Positions 1 through 11,556 of a DNA stretch of 64,000 nt are shown here, piece by piece. Made by a program: the position numbers and the translations under genes. Positions within the stretch are counted from its first letter, which is position 1; the number at the start of each line of letters is the position of its first letter. Source of the stretch: Antrodiella citrinella (lineage: Eukaryota > Basidiomycota > Agaricomycetes > Polyporales > Steccherinaceae); contig SGPM01000089.1 in the NCBI GenBank assembly GCA_004802725.1, forward strand, positions 23,045 through 87,044, given 5' to 3'. A model generated the notes under the pieces. It was not told the DNA's origin and searched no databases. It was given only the letters and a program-made list of their open reading frames with translations.

Positions 1-1516
1 GCGTCTCATGCCTCTCCTGCTCTCGCTTTCCATCCTTGGAATGTCATGATCACTCTTGCTTCTGGTACGCATCAATGATGGCCGCGAAGGACTATATTCG
101 TCCGCGCCACCGAGGGAAAGCTCCCAGATAGCGGTGAGCTCAGTGTCGTCGCCTTTGTCCGCGCTGGCGATCCAAAGGAGGCAGTCCGAGAAGAGTAGAA
201 ACTCTCTTTCCCTCAGCTTCGAGCCCTCGAGTTGAAGAAGCTGGGCCCGCTTCAAAAATGTACGACCAGGAGCAATAAGTCGGAAAGGAATATTAAGCGT
301 GCTTCGTTGGAGCGCGAGGAGTGAAAGCGTCTGCGCATGCGTATGTAGGGATGTGTCAAGGCCAGCAGTAACTGAACAACTGTCAGCTTCTGCAGTGACT
401 TGGGGATAAATGAACTCACTCTTTGAGACGAGGGTCAGCGCTTGGGCCAAAGATGCGTTTTCCGGATCGTCGGAATCCGTACAGCTGATGAGGTCCTTCA
501 GGAGGAGTTGGTACCGGGGACACCGTTGCACGATAGTCAATAGCCAATCTCGGAGCTTCAATTTTCCGCAGCGAGGGTCTGCCTCTTGTGTAGAAATAAA
601 AGATGCGAATGCAGGGTTCTTGGAAAGCAAGGAATTGTAGGACGATAGCATATCTGGGAACGACGTGACAAATGGCGTGTATAATGATAAGTAAGGGAAA
701 TGCGAGCGCAGAATGGGGGAGATGGGAGGAGGCGTGGTATCTGTGGATTGAGACGTGAAGGAATGCAGGAAATTGGTGAGTGACGAGAAAAATGAGCGAT
801 GCAGGTTCCAAATGTCTATGAAATTGGAGAAGACAGCAGTCAATTCCACACGGTCCAGTAGGGGATGCGGGGTATCCAAGGATGCAATGATCGGCGTAAG
901 GAAATGCTGCAAGAATTTGCAGTTCAATAGCTAGTAGAGCATAAACCCAATGTTGCTCACCGAGTAAATGAGCTCCAAGCCTTCAACGTAGGAACGCTCA
1001 GTCTCGTAGAACTCGTCAATGATCCTCCGTCTCTTGGTATCCCTGTGGTCGTCGACCACCCTCACTTCTCGCCTCTTCGAATTACGCCGGCCCGACTCCA
1101 GTGACGACGGGCGATTCTTGTACACCAGCCGTTGCGAGGACTTCAATGCAGATATTGGAGGTGGTGTTACCGGTTCTTCTGCAAGAGAATCAAACGACGA
1201 CGTGCTGACCACAGAGAGTCTGTGAAGCATGCTCGGAGCAGTCGGCAGTGATATACGACGAAACGGTAAGTGCTGCGTAGGTTGCGGAAGGGCCTCAGGT
1301 TCAAAATGACCGCTCGTTGGACGACTTTGGGTTGATGGAAAGGAGGCCATGGTGGTTGTGGACAAGTTTACCCCTTCGATTCGATTCGGAGAGTACACGG
1401 GAAGTCCGGGAAGTGAGCATGTGCGAACGGGACGTCAAGGCGGTTTACTCACCATCATTGGCGTGGTCACTGTTGTCAGCAATGTGCTCCTGTCTCGCTC
1501 GCGCCGCCGCCATCGT
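1..1516 (-). CDS. Rho guanine nucleotide exchange factor (DH-PH), 3' end outside window
   Basis: Reading the minus strand gives a Ser/Pro-rich N-terminus, then the classic opening of a DbI-homology domain (IIDEFYETERSYVEGLELIY, about 965-1025). After an intron (donor at 960) the DH domain continues with HFLTPIIASLD, FSNFIDIWNLH and the conserved block IVQRCPRYQLLLKDLI (about 480-530). After another intron (donor near 414) comes the start of a PH domain with RTFLKRAQLLQLEG and LLFSDCLLW (about 155-265). DH-PH proteins load GTP onto Rho/Cdc42 GTPases at the membrane to direct polarity. The most upstream plausible start is ATG at 1516 (MAAARARQEH), joined by an intron from about 1448; later starts at 1398 or 1350 are possible. 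The C-terminal part lies beyond base 1, so any FYVE, CNH or other tail domain cannot be seen. Family is sure; target GTPase is not. Confidence 0.85.
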
Positions 1517-1847
1517 TGCGGACAGGGTTGACACGAACACGGGAAGGTCGTCGACGGGCCAGGAGACGGAGGCCAAGCATGAATTTTCGGCGCTAACGTA
1601 GTGCCACCAGCAAGCCACCAGTGCAATGAGTCTGATTAGTCCTTTTCAGGCGACTCTGGCTTTCCCTCTCATCCACTTGGTGCAGCCAAAATACATTTCT
1701 TGGAAGGTCAAATTCAGAATAGATCCATTCTTTGAAGACAGATGCACCCTCGGATTGACCAATGCAAGTAACCCGACAGGAACATCGAACTAGTATTAGC
1801 ACCATGTCACTAGAACAGCGTCATGGAAGAAAAGCAAATTAGTCTCT
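1517..1847. other. Intergenic gap between uS15m 3' end and RhoGEF 5' end
   Basis: This gap holds the RhoGEF promoter and the uS15m upstream neighbour boundary on the same strand. I see no coding pattern with conserved motifs; a 70-codon open frame on the minus strand shows no recognisable domain. Confidence 0.5.
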
Positions 1848-2791
1848 TTATACCACTAACTCGCCCTCAACACTCTCCGCTTCCAACCCCAGTCGTCCAA
1901 GGACCGTAACGTACCGGTCTCGGTCTAGTCGCTTCAGATACTTCATTATTTTGGCCCGTTGGTGCACCAATTTACGCAGGTTCCGACGCGTCATGACGTC
2001 CTTGCGATTCTTGGTCAGGTGGTCCCAGACATTCCGGATTCGCATAGTCAATATCGCAGCTGAAATATACAAGAGTGAGCAAATACAGAGCAAATACAGC
2101 CCCCGGATGGAGCATGAATAGCACGTACCTTGTACCTCTGGCAGTCCAGTGTCGTTGGGTTGACCAGGTCGCGAGAACTCCGCAACAATGCGCTTCCTGT
2201 TCTCGAACGCAATGCCACCCGCATTGGCGTTGCGCAAATCCAACAAGGAAGTGAAGAGGCGGGTTTTATACCGTTCTCTCTGCATCTCCGGTTCGTTGTT
2301 CTCAACCCTTTGGTTCGAATGGCCCTTGGTCAGGATACTCGCCTCCAAGGTGAGGTCGGGAAGCACCTCGAACAACAGCTTCTTCTCCGCCTCTCCAACT
2401 CCAAAGTTCACAAAATCTGGGGCTCTTGGGTTCTCGGACATCAACAATGAAGGACGGGGTGCAGCCGCGATTTGCTCCGCGGTGATAATGACCTTGCCAA
2501 GGTCACTACTCGTCCATTTCACTTCGTCTCCCGGCCTGGTTCCTAGCACGACATGTGCTTTGCCTTCTGCTATCTCTTTTCTCTTCGCAGCTTGCCTCTC
2601 CTTTAAACCGCGAATTTGCCGCCGACGTTCAGAAGCAATGTATAGCGGTGCGCTCGTGTGGAGATGTGCAATAGGATATAAGCTGGACGACGCGATGGCT
2701 CGCGAGGCTATATGTCTGTCAGTAACATCATGGTAATCGAGCATATATTGAACTCACCTTGCGTGTAATGGGAGAGGGCAGACCTCAACAT
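1848..2791 (-). CDS. Mitochondrial small-subunit ribosomal protein uS15m
   Basis: Three exons, 2758-2791, 2129-2707 and 1848-2059, give a 274-residue protein. Splice phases agree at both introns (GTGAGT...ATATAG and GTACGT...TTTCAG). The N-terminus (MLRSALSHYTQ...LHTSAPLY) is basic and hydroxylated like a mitochondrial presequence. The C-terminal 70 residues carry the S15 signature: VWDHLTKNRKDVMTRRNLRKL followed by LVHQRAKIMKYLKRLDRDRY, the helical pair that binds 16S-type rRNA. The long N-terminal extension is usual in fungal mitochondrial homologues (yeast Mrps28 class). It acts in the mitoribosome small subunit. The start was chosen because exon 1 supplies the presequence; a longer unspliced reading from 2744 would miss it. 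Confidence 0.88.
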
Positions 2792-3507
2792 TGTCCTGTC
2801 GGTCGGTCGCCGTTGCTGTAACTTTACAATTGGCGTTCACAAATTCGAATTGCGCGCAGGAGAGCGTCGGCATTCGCCGCTACCGGCAACACGGAATCGT
2901 GGGAACACAGACTAACACCGACAAAGGTATAAAAACGCGAAAAACCTCCTGATCCTGTTTTCTTCACAGAGAGATATGCCACGCTGCGCGATGCAAGTGC
3001 TTTCGACCGTCGAAGACAGTGCCAGTGACCACCGTGTCCTGTTCTCTCGAGATCATGGCCAAGGTCCAAACAGGTTAGGAAGTGTCGTGATCTACATACA
3101 TCTATGTTGCGGCATGTCGACATACTCCTGTGACATTCTTCTCCCATATCCTACGTTCTGCTTTTGTATGTTTTCTCGGAGTAGAATAATATAATGATAC
3201 GACCGGTGCAATCCACGATTACAATTCTATCTTCACTTGCGTACGTCGTGTAGAACAATGAATACACTAGTTTTAAAATGTTCGCTCAGGGAAGATTTTT
3301 GTACCCTCAGTCGCGACGGGCTTGACGGCGTTGACGGACTGACTCGGAATGCAATATCATCGCGAGCTCACAGAAGCACATTTCAAATATGAGCAGAGTC
3401 GGGAGAATTGTGAAGATGCGAACGGGACTCCATAGACACCATTATTTAACCTTATAAGCTGTGACAACGACCTAGACTAAAGCGACATACAACAACTATC
3501 GAAACAA
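2792..3507. other. Intergenic gap upstream of uS15m
   Basis: About 0.7 kb lies between two minus-strand genes. It holds the Nog2 3' region and the uS15m promoter. Short open frames run on both strands at about 2824-3194, but none shows a family motif. A minus-strand stretch around 2970-3060 reads like protein for about 30 codons and then stops, so a small unrecognised gene cannot be excluded. Confidence 0.4.
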
Positions 3508-5914
3508 TTATGTCTTCTTACGTGTCGAACGTCCGGGCCCAGTCTTCTGTAACGACTTCAACAGAGCAGCTTTCTGCCGATTTTTACCCTTGACGTTCGC
3601 CTTGGTGTAGAAGTTCTCCGCCTTACGCTGTGAGAAGTAGATGATTAGAAACGCATAGCAAGACTGGAGAGACGAAATCATACCTTGTTGGTCTTCATAC
3701 GGGCTTCTTTCTCCTGAGCTGTGCCACCCTCGTCGTCAGAACCGGCAGACTCATCTGCAAATTGTTAGGCGTCGGTACGCGCGTCGTAATGCACAAAAGA
3801 TCATTGTAGACATACCTTGGGCATCCTCATCTTCAGCGCCGTCAGCTCCACTGAACACCGTCAACGTTTGAGGTTCATCACCCTTGAAGACGTCGTTCCA
3901 GCTCAACTCCTCCTCTTCTTCCTCCTCCTCTTCAACGACTTCTTCCTCCTCACCATCTTCATCGTCGATCTCCACCTCCGGCACGTCCTCACCCTCAATC
4001 TGAAGAGGCTGGATATCCTCGCCAACGAACGTGTTTTTCTGCATGATAGATCCGAAATTCTGCTTGACCCCAATGACACGCTCCTCCTTTCCACCCGCTT
4101 TGGCTTTACCCTTCGCGTTCATCGTGGCTCTGGATTTCACCTTCGCCTCAGCTTGGTTCAACTCGTCCGGTCGCTCAGGTGGCGGGACGAAGAACGGTAT
4201 TCGTCCTCTCACCCAGTCACTGAGAACGATCTTGGCCACACCGTTCAAATCCGGCTCGCCACCCTTCAAGAGACGACCCTTCATTCTCGCCATCTTGTCC
4301 AGGAAGTCCTCCCAAGGCCATCCCCGGCTGGTATCATCTGCATCCGGAAGAGGGACACCGTAGGTGCGTGACAGATAGACCGGCTTGACACGCTTCATGA
4401 GCGCGTCTATGTGATCGGAGGGCGTAGGCAGAGCTTCTACTCGGACGACACCTTTTAGAACGGTGGAAGTCTCAGTATCCTTGGCCGATGTTGGAACGAT
4501 ACCAGGACAATCAATGAGGTATATCCGCTTCGTCAGAGTGATGTACTGCCAGACCTGTTGAAAGAAATGTTCAGGTAGGCCAAGGGGCACCGAATCGGAA
4601 ACTACATACCTTCGTCTCACCAGGTATAGGTGCGACGTTACAGACCTTGCCGCTCTTGAGGGTATTGATGACACTACTTTTGCCGACATTGGGATATCCA
4701 ATGAAGCCAACCGAGATCTGCTTTTTGTCGGAATGAAGTTGCGAGAACTGGCGGAGTAGCTGGATCAGAGATCCTTTACCGAAGGAGTGATTTGGGGATG
4801 CGTGGAACGCGATTGTAGGGTATTTGGGGGTCAAGTGCTGTATATAACGTGCCTGCAACATGTCGTCAGTATACCAACAGATACGACAGGGTTGTTGACT
4901 CACTGTAACCCAATTCGGAACCAAATCACACTTGTTGACGACGAGAACAACTTGCTTATGCGCCTTCTCTTTTTTGATGTACTCCAATACGGAGTGACAC
5001 AAAGTACCCAGGGGGTCCCGAGCGTCCAGAATGTGCAGGATAACATCAGACGAATCTATGACCTTGTATAGCTCGCCGTAAATGCGACGGGAGGTACCCT
5101 TGGCGTAGATAGGCTCATAGTAATCGGCATGCGTGTACTGGAACTCTGCACCAACTGCAGATGTTGACGGCTCTAGAAAAGAGAGAAATATATAAGAGAT
5201 CTTGATTCTGAACCTCAATACGGATGGCGACGTACCTGGGGCATCCGCAGCATATACAGCATCAGCATCGTCGTCTACTTTCCGCGTCGCTTCCGCTCCA
5301 AGCTGACTGAGCTCTTCGAATGTACCGGCATTCAGTCTTGGTTTCTTGCGCTGAGCCTTAGGACCGAACGTGTCGTGGAACGGCTCAGTCTCCACAATAT
5401 GGGCACGCTAACATAATACAGCATTAGCATAAGTGCAAGCGACTAATGGTGAGTCTCAGCAGACATACCTTTCGCAGATTGGGGTTTTCGGCATCGTCCA
5501 GAAGAGCCATGGGAAGCTTGTTCCGGCGAAGCAGTACAGAATACGGATCACTGTGCTTTTCAGCAAGACTCGTCCTGAAGTGATCCAGAGCTTTTTGAGA
5601 GATGACTCGGGTGTTGCCTGCATATTTCTCTTAGTATTTGCATTGTCCAAGACAGAAGCACACTACGCACCAAACCACCGTCTATCAGGTTGCACACGCC
5701 CCGGAGTTGTCTCATCCTCTCCCTTCTGGAACGCAGCTGCCACAATGACCTTTCCATCCTTGTCCCTAATCGCCTTTCCCCCATTCAACATTTTGAGTCG
5801 TCCAACCTGCTTCGCATTGCGGTAGAAGTTTTCGCCCTTGACCTTCTTCACGAATACACCGGATGTCGAGGAGCGGGCTTTCCCCGCACTTGGACTCTTC
5901 TTCATGGGCGCCAT
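3508..5914 (-). CDS. NOG2: Nucleolar GTPase Nog2/Nug2 (pre-60S assembly)
   Basis: About eight exons encode a circularly permuted GTPase of the YlqF/YawG family. The N-terminal NGP1NT region starts at 5914 ([12 protein letters not shown]; later [14 protein letters not shown]). The G motifs come in permuted order: DARDP (about 5010-5030), NKCD (G4, about 4925-4940), then the P-loop GYPNVGKSS (G1, about 4665-4700), PGETK (G2) and DCPGIV (G3, about 4500-4515). The downstream block [11 protein letters not shown] with the RPDELNQAE region and [19 protein letters not shown] is typical of Nog2. An acidic Glu-rich stretch follows, and a Lys/Arg-rich tail ends RKKT at 3508. The protein acts in nucleolar and nucleoplasmic pre-60S particles and blocks premature Nmd3 binding. 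All introns are short with clean borders and no lesion was seen. Confidence 0.93.
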
Positions 5915-6205
5915 TGTAGCGAAACGCAGGCTGTAAGGCGAGGAAGTAGTAACGAGAAAGGGAGACGAAGCGATAGAACTTGAAGAAAGCTGCAGGTCAG
6001 AATTTGTTTGCCTGACGAAGATCTCAGATCGACCGAGCGTTTACACTCATTCCAGAACAGGAAACGTCTCGAATCCGGAGGCTGGCGGGAGGTCTGGTGC
6101 GACTTTGTTTGTGTATGCTTGCGACTGCATAGTTTACCTCAGCCACCAGCAAATCATGATCTCGTCCTCAACGTCCTCATCAACGCCGGCAGCAAAACGC
6201 TCAAC
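5915..6205. promoter_or_regulatory. Shared divergent promoter region of Nog2 and eL28
   Basis: This 291-bp interval separates the starts of two outward-facing genes that both serve the 60S subunit. Co-regulation is an inference from arrangement alone. I did not identify a specific factor site. Confidence 0.5.
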
Positions 6206-7116
6206 ATGTCGCAAGATCTCCAATGGCTCCTTATCCGTGTACGTCGTGGTTGTCATACGCTTTGTGTCCCCAAAATGCGCTAACCTCTGCTTCGTCGTGC
6301 AGAAAAATAATGCGCACATAGTCAAGCGCGTCCCCGAGGGACCTATCTTCTCCAAGGAGCCTGGTAACCTCAGGAACCTCCACTCCTTCAAGTGGTCTGG
6401 TATCGCGAACACCAAGGTGAGTTTTCGTGCAGATTTGAACGTGAAGTACACTTGAACTGGCTTCGTTGCAGACCATCGACATCAAGGACACTGGCGCCGG
6501 CATCCAGATTACCACCACCAAGAAGAACGCCACTCCCCAAGCTGTTCGTGCCGGCAAGTCGACCTCCTCCATCCGCAACCGGTCAGGAGGACGCCGATCG
6601 TACGGACAGGTAGCACAGCTCGCGAAGCGTGGCTACAGGCCCGACCTGAGACAGGTGTGTTTAATGTCCACCCTCGCGTTCTTGTCATGTTGTGCTTCTA
6701 TTCATCTTATTTTCTTCTCGTTCATGGGATCGCGATTTCTTGTTACTATCATGTTGGAGAAGTCCAATATGAATGCTGCACCTACTAGAGCCCGCTGGAT
6801 ATTCACATGAAAGTTGGGTGTGGACATGTGTGCCAGATTACACGGTTCATTCTGGGAACGATCAATTCTCTTTTGGATACGAGTCATGTCGCTATCGGGT
6901 TTCGTTCGATGCTCCTCGCGATTTGCCCGACTCGTTGACACTAACATTTTTCATTTATCTTTTCTAAGCTCTTCCTGTTTTGCGCACGGATACTAACACG
7001 CGTTCAAATTTCAGGCCGCTGTCGCTCGTGTTTCCGCTCTGCTCTTGACACAAAAGGAGAAGAAGGCTGCACCGCCGAGGAAAGTTCGGGGGAAGAAGGC
7101 GACCGACTTTGCTTGA
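6206..7116 (+). CDS. RPL28: Cytosolic 60S ribosomal protein eL28
   Basis: Four exons (6206-6238, 6303-6416, 6472-6654, 7015-7116) splice in phase to 143 residues, close to the 137-residue human protein. Family marks are the start MSQDLQWLLIRKNNAHIVKR, NLHSFKWSGIAN, and YRPDLRQAAVARVSALLLTQ with a basic tail. The gene is named by the eukaryote/human L28 (eL28), not by yeast Rpl28, which is a different family (uL15). It is a component of the large subunit. Intron 3 is 360 nt, about six times the usual length in this window, and contains a perfect TACTAAC branch-point sequence at 6991-6997. The start is divergent from Nog2 (about 290 bp apart), so two ribosome-biogenesis genes share a promoter region. 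Confidence 0.93.
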
Positions 7117-7371
7117 ATGCATGATTATGACACTGTATCTTCACCTACTACTTTCTCGCATGACACCATGTTCATATGCATATCCATGCTTTGCCGCAGC
7201 TACATTTGTTGCGACCATTATTTCTTTCTCTGAGCATCGATACTTAAGCAGGTATAATTCGTACAACTTTGGGACTGCAGCGTAAACATTATACTCATAC
7301 AACACGCACTTGCCTTCTCACTGAAGTACTCTTACACTCGCGTGATGCGGACTTTCGACCGCGACAACGTC

Positions 7372-7881
7372 TTAGACAGCGAAACCCTTCCCCGCAGGTT
7401 GCCCAATCCTCCCACCGCCGCCGACCGCACCTTTGATAGGTGCATTGCCCCCAAGGTCCTTGGTCGGTCTGTTCTGTTCCGCTTTCCTCATCAAGCTCTC
7501 CTGAACACGCCTCTCGTGATCTGGGCTACCATGTCCTCGCCTCTTCTCCTTCCTGGGCACTTCATCATGATCATCATGGACGTGGTCTGGGTTATGCGCT
7601 TGTTGCTCGCCCGGAGGCGCGGGACGAGGATAGTCGGGACGTTCGTCCTCGGCAGGGCTAGGCGGTTTCTGCTCACTGTAGGCGAAGAGGTCAGCGTGAG
7701 ATATGACGAAGACAATTGACTGCTTACGGTGCGGGGACATGCGGTCGCGGACGCGACACTGAGAGGCGTCGACCAGCGACTTTCACTGACAACGACCGTC
7801 AGCATAACATGCATGTGTACGCTAAATGGTCACACGACACTTACTCGCTGGCGGGTGTTGTGCAACAGTTATGTCTGACAT
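7372..7881 (-). CDS. Small hypothetical protein, Pro/Gly/charged-rich
   Basis: Three exons give about 130 residues: MSDITVAQHPPAS, a short Arg-rich middle exon (VAGRRLSVSRPRPH), and a long hydrophilic last exon. The last exon includes RPDYPRPAPPGEQQ and a His/Asp stretch, and ends GGGGRIGQPAGKGFAV. Introns have GTAAGT/GTAAGC donors and clean CAG acceptors. A TATATAG box lies about 50 bp upstream of the ATG (7931-7938 on the plus strand). There is no signal peptide, membrane segment or known domain, and the protein is expected to be disordered. The gene converges on eL28, whose stop is 255 bp away. I do not recognise the family. The alternative start at 7740 would read through the last intron and is less likely. 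Confidence 0.6.
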
Positions 7882-7929
7882 GGTGGTAGTGGTGGTTAGG
7901 ATGGAAGGATATTGGAAGGATAGCAGGAG

Positions 7930-7939
7930 GCTATATAGG
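7930..7939 (-). promoter_or_regulatory. TATA box of the small hypothetical gene
   Basis: The minus strand reads CCTATATAG about 50 bp before the ATG at 7881, the expected place for a core promoter in this gene-dense genome. Confidence 0.45.
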
Positions 7940-8229
7940 TGCGGAGCTTGCGCACTAGAGCCGGCCTGGTCACCAGACTCCGTCTCATTCCAGCCGGGTG
8001 GAGACACCACAACCAGCGCCACCTCGCCTAACTTGGGATCCATAGTCATTTGGGACATGTAAACGCGACTCAAGAGCCTACGTAGCTACAGAGACGAAAT
8101 GAATACAAACTACTGCATGTAAAATAGCCGGCTGAAACCCATATGACTCCGATACTGAGGAGACTAAGTGAGTCGGGAAACATAGTTCAGCATACACACC
8201 AGCACGAAGGTGAGAACGACTCAAATCAC
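7940..8229. other. Intergenic gap before the PIG-X-like gene
   Basis: Nothing recognisable was seen. It lies upstream of the small hypothetical gene and downstream of the PIG-X-like gene, both minus strand. Confidence 0.4.
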
Positions 8230-9041
8230 CTAAGAGGACTTCTTCACAGTTAAACCAATCTCTTCTCTCGCTTGGGAGGCCACGGTCGCCAATTTCTTGT
8301 TGACGAACGGAGCTACCACATATGATGCAGCCAATACGACTGCAACAATGAAGGACACCGTGGGCACAACGGATTGAGGAAGAACACCGAAGTAAAGTGG
8401 TTCCAAGAACAAGGTGAAGGGCACCGTCTGCATANTGGCGTGGCCTACAGGTGGTGTGCGCACGCCTGTATCCACTAGACGGATGCGAGCGTATTGTTTG
8501 AGCGTAGANTTGGTGATGCGCTGTAGCTCTTCACTCCTGGTATATTGATGATGCGCCTGCGCGGGTCCATAGGTATCCAANTTGAAGTAAGTAGGGTACT
8601 GAAAGAGGATCTGCCGTGAGTCGGCCGTCGCAGCAAAGTATTAGAAAGTTACATTTGCTGGCCATGAAAGTCTCANCGTGAACTTCGAAAACGATGTCCA
8701 TTCAGAGCTGTCGAGGTCGAGGGTCACCCACAGCTCATGCGGACAGGGCCCAGTAGTTCGTGGATCTTCACAAACGTCTTGAAGAAGTGTACCGAGCGGT
8801 GCAGGGAGCACATCGAAATTCCGTTGCNGTTCTGCGACGTTCAAAACAGGCCTGTCGCGAAGTAACGGTCAAAGCNTCGCTACCCTGTAATTCCTGGAAG
8901 TACGAACCATTGCAACGCCTCAAAGAAGANAACATCTGAAGCGGGTGAGATGTCAAAGTTNATGATCTCCGTATCAGCCAAGGCATACGTCGTGAAAAGC
9001 AGGATCCATATGGATGTCAAGAGGGCCAGATGTAAATGCAT
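8230..9041 (-). CDS. PIG-X/PBN1-like type I ER membrane protein (GPI mannosyltransferase I subunit)
   Basis: The start at 9041 gives a cleavable signal peptide (MHLHLALLTSIWILLFTTYALA), a luminal region, one C-terminal membrane span (SVVPTVSFIVAVVLAASYVV) and a short tail ending KKSS. That ending is a canonical KKxx dilysine signal for retrieval to the ER. The luminal part has ELWVTLDLDSSEW, LSWPAN and YARIRLVDTGV, which I associate from memory with fungal PIG-X/PBN1 homologues; this match is weaker than the topology evidence. Such proteins stabilise the PIG-M/Gpi14 mannosyltransferase that adds the first mannose to GPI anchors. At least one intron (about 8853-8909) is needed. Several n bases hide individual residues, so exact splice sites are not secure. 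The gene lies 260 bp downstream of the laccase on the same strand. Confidence 0.6.
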
Positions 9042-9301
9042 CGAGGTCACAGTTCGGGATTTGACGGTATAACAGACGCGGACTATTTATTTGCAACTAT
9101 TGTCCAACGCCATCNTGCGAGATGCCTGATCCGTACAACTATGACATCATACAGAACATTCGACAGAAACTGAAGACTGAAGGTCCTATCCTGAATCATG
9201 ATCCCATATGTCCGAGATACGTACATAGTCAAAGTCACGAGTCCATCTTCTCGAAGACTACTACCAGTATGCCTTCCTCGTACTGCAAAAANTGCTTAGT
9301 A

Positions 9302-11556
9302 TCAATGATCACTCGCAGGAAGTTNGTTGTACTTGGGACAAAGGTCCTTCCAAGAATCTACAGAAGCCGTTAGACTTCACATTGCTTAGTAGAAGCAGTC
9401 TAGCAGAAGGCTCACTCGGAACAGGATCAGAGCCCTCCGTTCCGGGGACATCTTCCGCCATGATGACTGCGAATCCTGCATCGAAATGCCAATTGATATG
9501 GCAATGCAGGAACCAAGGTCCTGGATTATTGGTCTCAAGTTGTTCAGTATGTTGTCATGTAAAGAAGTAGCTCGAGAGAGTCACCTGGAAACGGATGGTT
9601 ACGTTGTCGCCGGTGGTCCCAATATTCACGANGTCGCGCATAACGGGATCTTCGTNATTGTACGTAGTACTATTCGCNCTGCGGACTACATGGAAGNTAT
9701 GCTATGTGAGAAATCANATTTTTGTATATGAAAATATANGGACNAGACGTACCCCGTGCAGGTGAAGTGGGCCCGGGTGACCACCGCCGACCANACNACC
9801 AGGCATACTGAGCTCAACCGCAGAGTTGGNNGGAAGCNGGATATATTGCCCATTTGGCAGAAGGCTCTGTGCGGTCTGAGCACCGCTCATAATTTGAAGG
9901 AGGANTGGTATGGTTGGGTTCACATAGGTCTTGTTGTTGACTTTAAACTTGCCACTGTCCTGTGTGTAATATGTTAACACAAGAGCCGTTTGGNNGTTTA
10001 TGAATGTGAAGCGTACAAATGTGAACAAGAGATTGTGATTGACATCCGCTCCTCCGTGGAACGGTCGTCCTGGCTACGTCGATTTCAGCCTCATGAATGG
10101 ACGGGGGCAACGAGACTCACGACTCCTGGATTGTGGAGTGGGANCAAATCCACCTCCCTGAGAGGTGTACTGTTGGAAAAGGATGACGTTGTAGGTTCAG
10201 CGATAGGTGCGCCATCATAGCGAAGAATGGCAGAGTTGATGTTGCCGGTCAAGGAGGAGTCTCCGGTACTGGGCAGAGCACGGATCNAGTAATTTCCTAC
10301 CGACTGATTCGCATTCAACTGAGAGGCAGATGAGCCATGCAAGAATACAAGAAATAACATGTTACTCACGACAAACGAGTACCGCTGTCCAGNAAAGATC
10401 TGGATGGAATCCACATTGTGAGGTTGAACGTTTTCCGAGTCAGCTTCGATAGCGGTCATGTCGTGGTGATCAATGGAGAGCTGGTAATTGGGATCACAGG
10501 ACAAAGANACAAGACGCATGCGGTAGCTAAGCAAAATGTCAAGGTGTAGTCAGTACCGTTTAGTCTATATGTCGCTTCAGACAATAACCTCTTACCGTTT
10601 ACCGCGTTGAACCGTGATGACCGCCAATTCTGAGGGGGTACTTTGGTTGGTGTAACGTCCCAATCCATTGATGAGGGTTGACTGCGGCTCTCTAGACACA
10701 TAAAAAGTAAGCCTACACTGGCAGAACCTAAATTACAAACCGAGTCTCGCTCACGCAGGAATAGGCGTCTTCTTAGCAATGGTGTGATACCAATCTGCAA
10801 GAGTGATGATGGTGCTTTCTGCACATCAGACATCGCCGTTAGTTGCCACCCTGATATTACATTCAAAGATGCAAATACCGTCGTCCACATCGTACAATCC
10901 TGCATGAGGGTCGTTCGGATCATACACCACAAACGCGCCTCGCAAACCGTCACAATATTGTGTCGACAAATGACTGATACCAAAAAGTGCCTATTCGCAA
11001 AGTCTGGTTCACCACGTCCGATCGTCGCAAAGTACGATGAAATGCGACGTACCCGCTTGATTAGGGACATGGAAATTGTACAGAAAAGCGTCGCCGGACA
11101 CGATAGGGCATTGTGTGACGAAATCTGACCCGTCGGCCCAGTTGCTTCCCTTCTGAAAGAAGCCGTGCCAATGCTGCACAGAAACGTTTCAGACCTCGGC
11201 TGGTTCGACTATTGGTAGAGACCCGTTCTTACGATAGAAGTGGTTTTCAGCATAGACGCGTCCGTCAGCTCATCGATGACATTGAGTTGAAAGTTATCAC
11301 CCTAGAAATATGACGTAGTTCAGTAGGAATCCAACATGTCTCGGAATCCTGCCGACGAACGTACCTTCTTGCCCGTAATCACAGGTCCTGGAAAAATGTC
11401 ATTGGCCAACACTGCAGGGCGAATGAAGCCGTCCGGACTGATGTTAGCATTGACGATGTAGAGGTCAGCTACGGGTCCTATGGCGTGCACAAAGACGACA
11501 AGAACATCCAGTGTGATGGCAGCGTTCAAGGCGAGGAACATCATCCAAGACAGCAT
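9302..11556 (-). CDS. Laccase (multicopper oxidase), probably damaged copy
   Basis: A signal peptide ([16 protein letters not shown]...HA) leads into the mature start [19 protein letters not shown]. Copper motif 1 HWHGFFQ is intact (about 11159-11175). Further laccase blocks are [62 protein letters not shown] and [11 protein letters not shown] with the following WH (about 9480-9540). The C-terminus, after an intron, is [16 protein letters not shown]. Secreted laccases oxidise phenols with O2 (lignin, melanin, detoxification). Two anomalies stand out. The expected WYHSH motif 2 reads with a 2-nt loss near 10975-10980, shifting the frame. The expected HPxHLHG motif 3 has two extra residues (HPGPLHLHG, about 9764-9790). 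n bases are dense in this gene, so sequencing error and pseudogene decay are both possible. About a dozen short introns are present. Confidence 0.85.

Noticed and set aside
2824..3194. Overlapping open frames upstream of uS15m
   Set aside because: Composition and lack of motifs suggest chance frames; only about 30 codons look protein-like.
6655..7014. Intronic snoRNA in eL28 intron 3
   Set aside because: No convincing pair of C/D boxes or H/ACA hairpins with an ANANNA hinge could be read by eye.
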